A stretch of 5,418 nt of DNA from Chloroflexota bacterium (GTDB taxonomy: Bacteria > Chloroflexota > Anaerolineae > Caldilineales > Caldilineaceae): assembly GCA_003577365.1 (NCBI GenBank), contig QEUY01000500.1, positions 1 to 5,418 on the forward strand, given 5' to 3'. A program made the translations under genes and the position numbers. Below the pieces are notes generated by a model, which worked only from the letters and a program-made list of their open reading frames with translations, ran no database searches and was not told the origin of the DNA. Below are positions 5,125-5,418 of the stretch, piece after piece. Positions within the stretch are counted from its first letter, which is position 1, and every line of letters begins with the position of its first letter.

Positions 5125-5418
5125 TGTTGTGCACCGCGGCACCAGGACAAATGACCCCAGGCTGCGGGACAATTGGCCCCTGCCCGGCCCGCGCCGGAGA
5201 GGGCGTGGAAGGGCGCACCGCGGCTGCGGGCGGAGCCGTATCCATGCAAAGGGGGGCGAAGTTGCCGGTTGGCCGAGGATGAAGTAGTGTGAAGGCACAG
5301 GCGCGGCCCGCGCCCTTGGACCGATGTTGCTCGATGTCGACGCGTTGACCGGGTCGCGGCGGCTGCCGCTCCGCACTGGAAAGGATGCCTGTTATCTACC
5401 GCCAATCTCGCCTTGTGC
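5125..5418. other. Non-coding upstream region without a convincing gene
   Basis: This stretch is GC-rich. All six frames give only short, low-complexity Arg/Pro/Ala-rich readings with no family features. It holds the 22-base-period repeat, a 10-base direct repeat GCACCGCGGC (5131-5140, 5215-5224) and the repeat GGCTGCGGG (5160-5168, 5222-5230). At the far right a plus-strand ATG (5385) or the tail of a minus-strand gene (stop at 5392-5394) could lie at the edge, but too little is visible to call either. Confidence 0.5.
5144..5183. repeat. Imperfect direct repeat, 22-base period, upstream of the promoter
   Basis: The pattern GGACAA-N-TG-N-CCCC-N-G occurs twice, starting at 5145 and 5167. The copies are 14 of 17 identical over that span. 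Tandem motifs of this look (GGTCATTTGTCC / GGCCAATTGTCC on the minus strand) resemble the multiple terminal repeats of IS21-family elements as I recall them, but no transposase is present. A double regulator site is the alternative. Confidence 0.45.

Noticed and set aside
5024..5282. Short frames on both strands across the promoter (5024-5245 minus; 5064-5282 plus)
   Set aside because: They cross the promoter and leader, lack good ribosome binding sites, and show no protein family features.
5385..5418. Possible start of a divergent plus-strand gene (ATG at 5385)
   Set aside because: AAAGG directly abuts the ATG with no spacing, no good promoter is seen, and only 11 codons are visible.
1..5418. 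tRNA, rRNA, CRISPR arrays or intact insertion sequences
   Set aside because: No cloverleaf-like sequence, regular repeat-spacer pattern or transposase reading was seen.

Overview
The window is a GC-rich bacterial segment. It holds one minus-strand gene cluster, read from right to left, with its control region at the right end. The base composition, the lipoprotein linker style (Ala/Thr/Gly-rich after the lipobox) and the pairing of a HemY-type oxidase with an AhbD-like radical SAM enzyme suggest a Chloroflexota-like organism. That assignment is inference, because there is no marker gene in the window.

Right end (about 4966-5418): a non-coding region with a near-consensus sigma70 promoter facing left (TTGACA, 17-base spacer, TATACT). 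It gives a leader of roughly 120 nt that contains inverted and direct repeats and a possible hairpin over the ribosome binding site. Further upstream (5125-5418) there are short imperfect direct repeats, possibly a worn insertion-sequence end, and no convincing gene.

Middle (2170-4965): first an AhbD-like radical SAM/SPASM protein (Fe-coproporphyrin III to heme b) with an unusual histidine-rich insertion. After a 60-base gap comes a HemY-type porphyrinogen oxidase. Together they could form two steps of a heme pathway that passes through coproporphyrin.

Left part (1-2173): a family 5 oligopeptide-type solute-binding lipoprotein overlaps the hemY stop by four bases (ATGA), so it is probably translationally coupled. 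After a 47-base gap comes a DppB-type permease that looks broken. Its first transmembrane segment and the rest of the protein are in different frames, and about 45 residues normally found between them are absent. The permease runs off the left edge.

The layout suggests one transcript joining heme synthesis to a Dpp-like importer. Dpp systems are known in E. coli to carry heme and 5-aminolevulinate as well as peptides. Whether this importer does so, and whether it still works given the damaged permease, is open.
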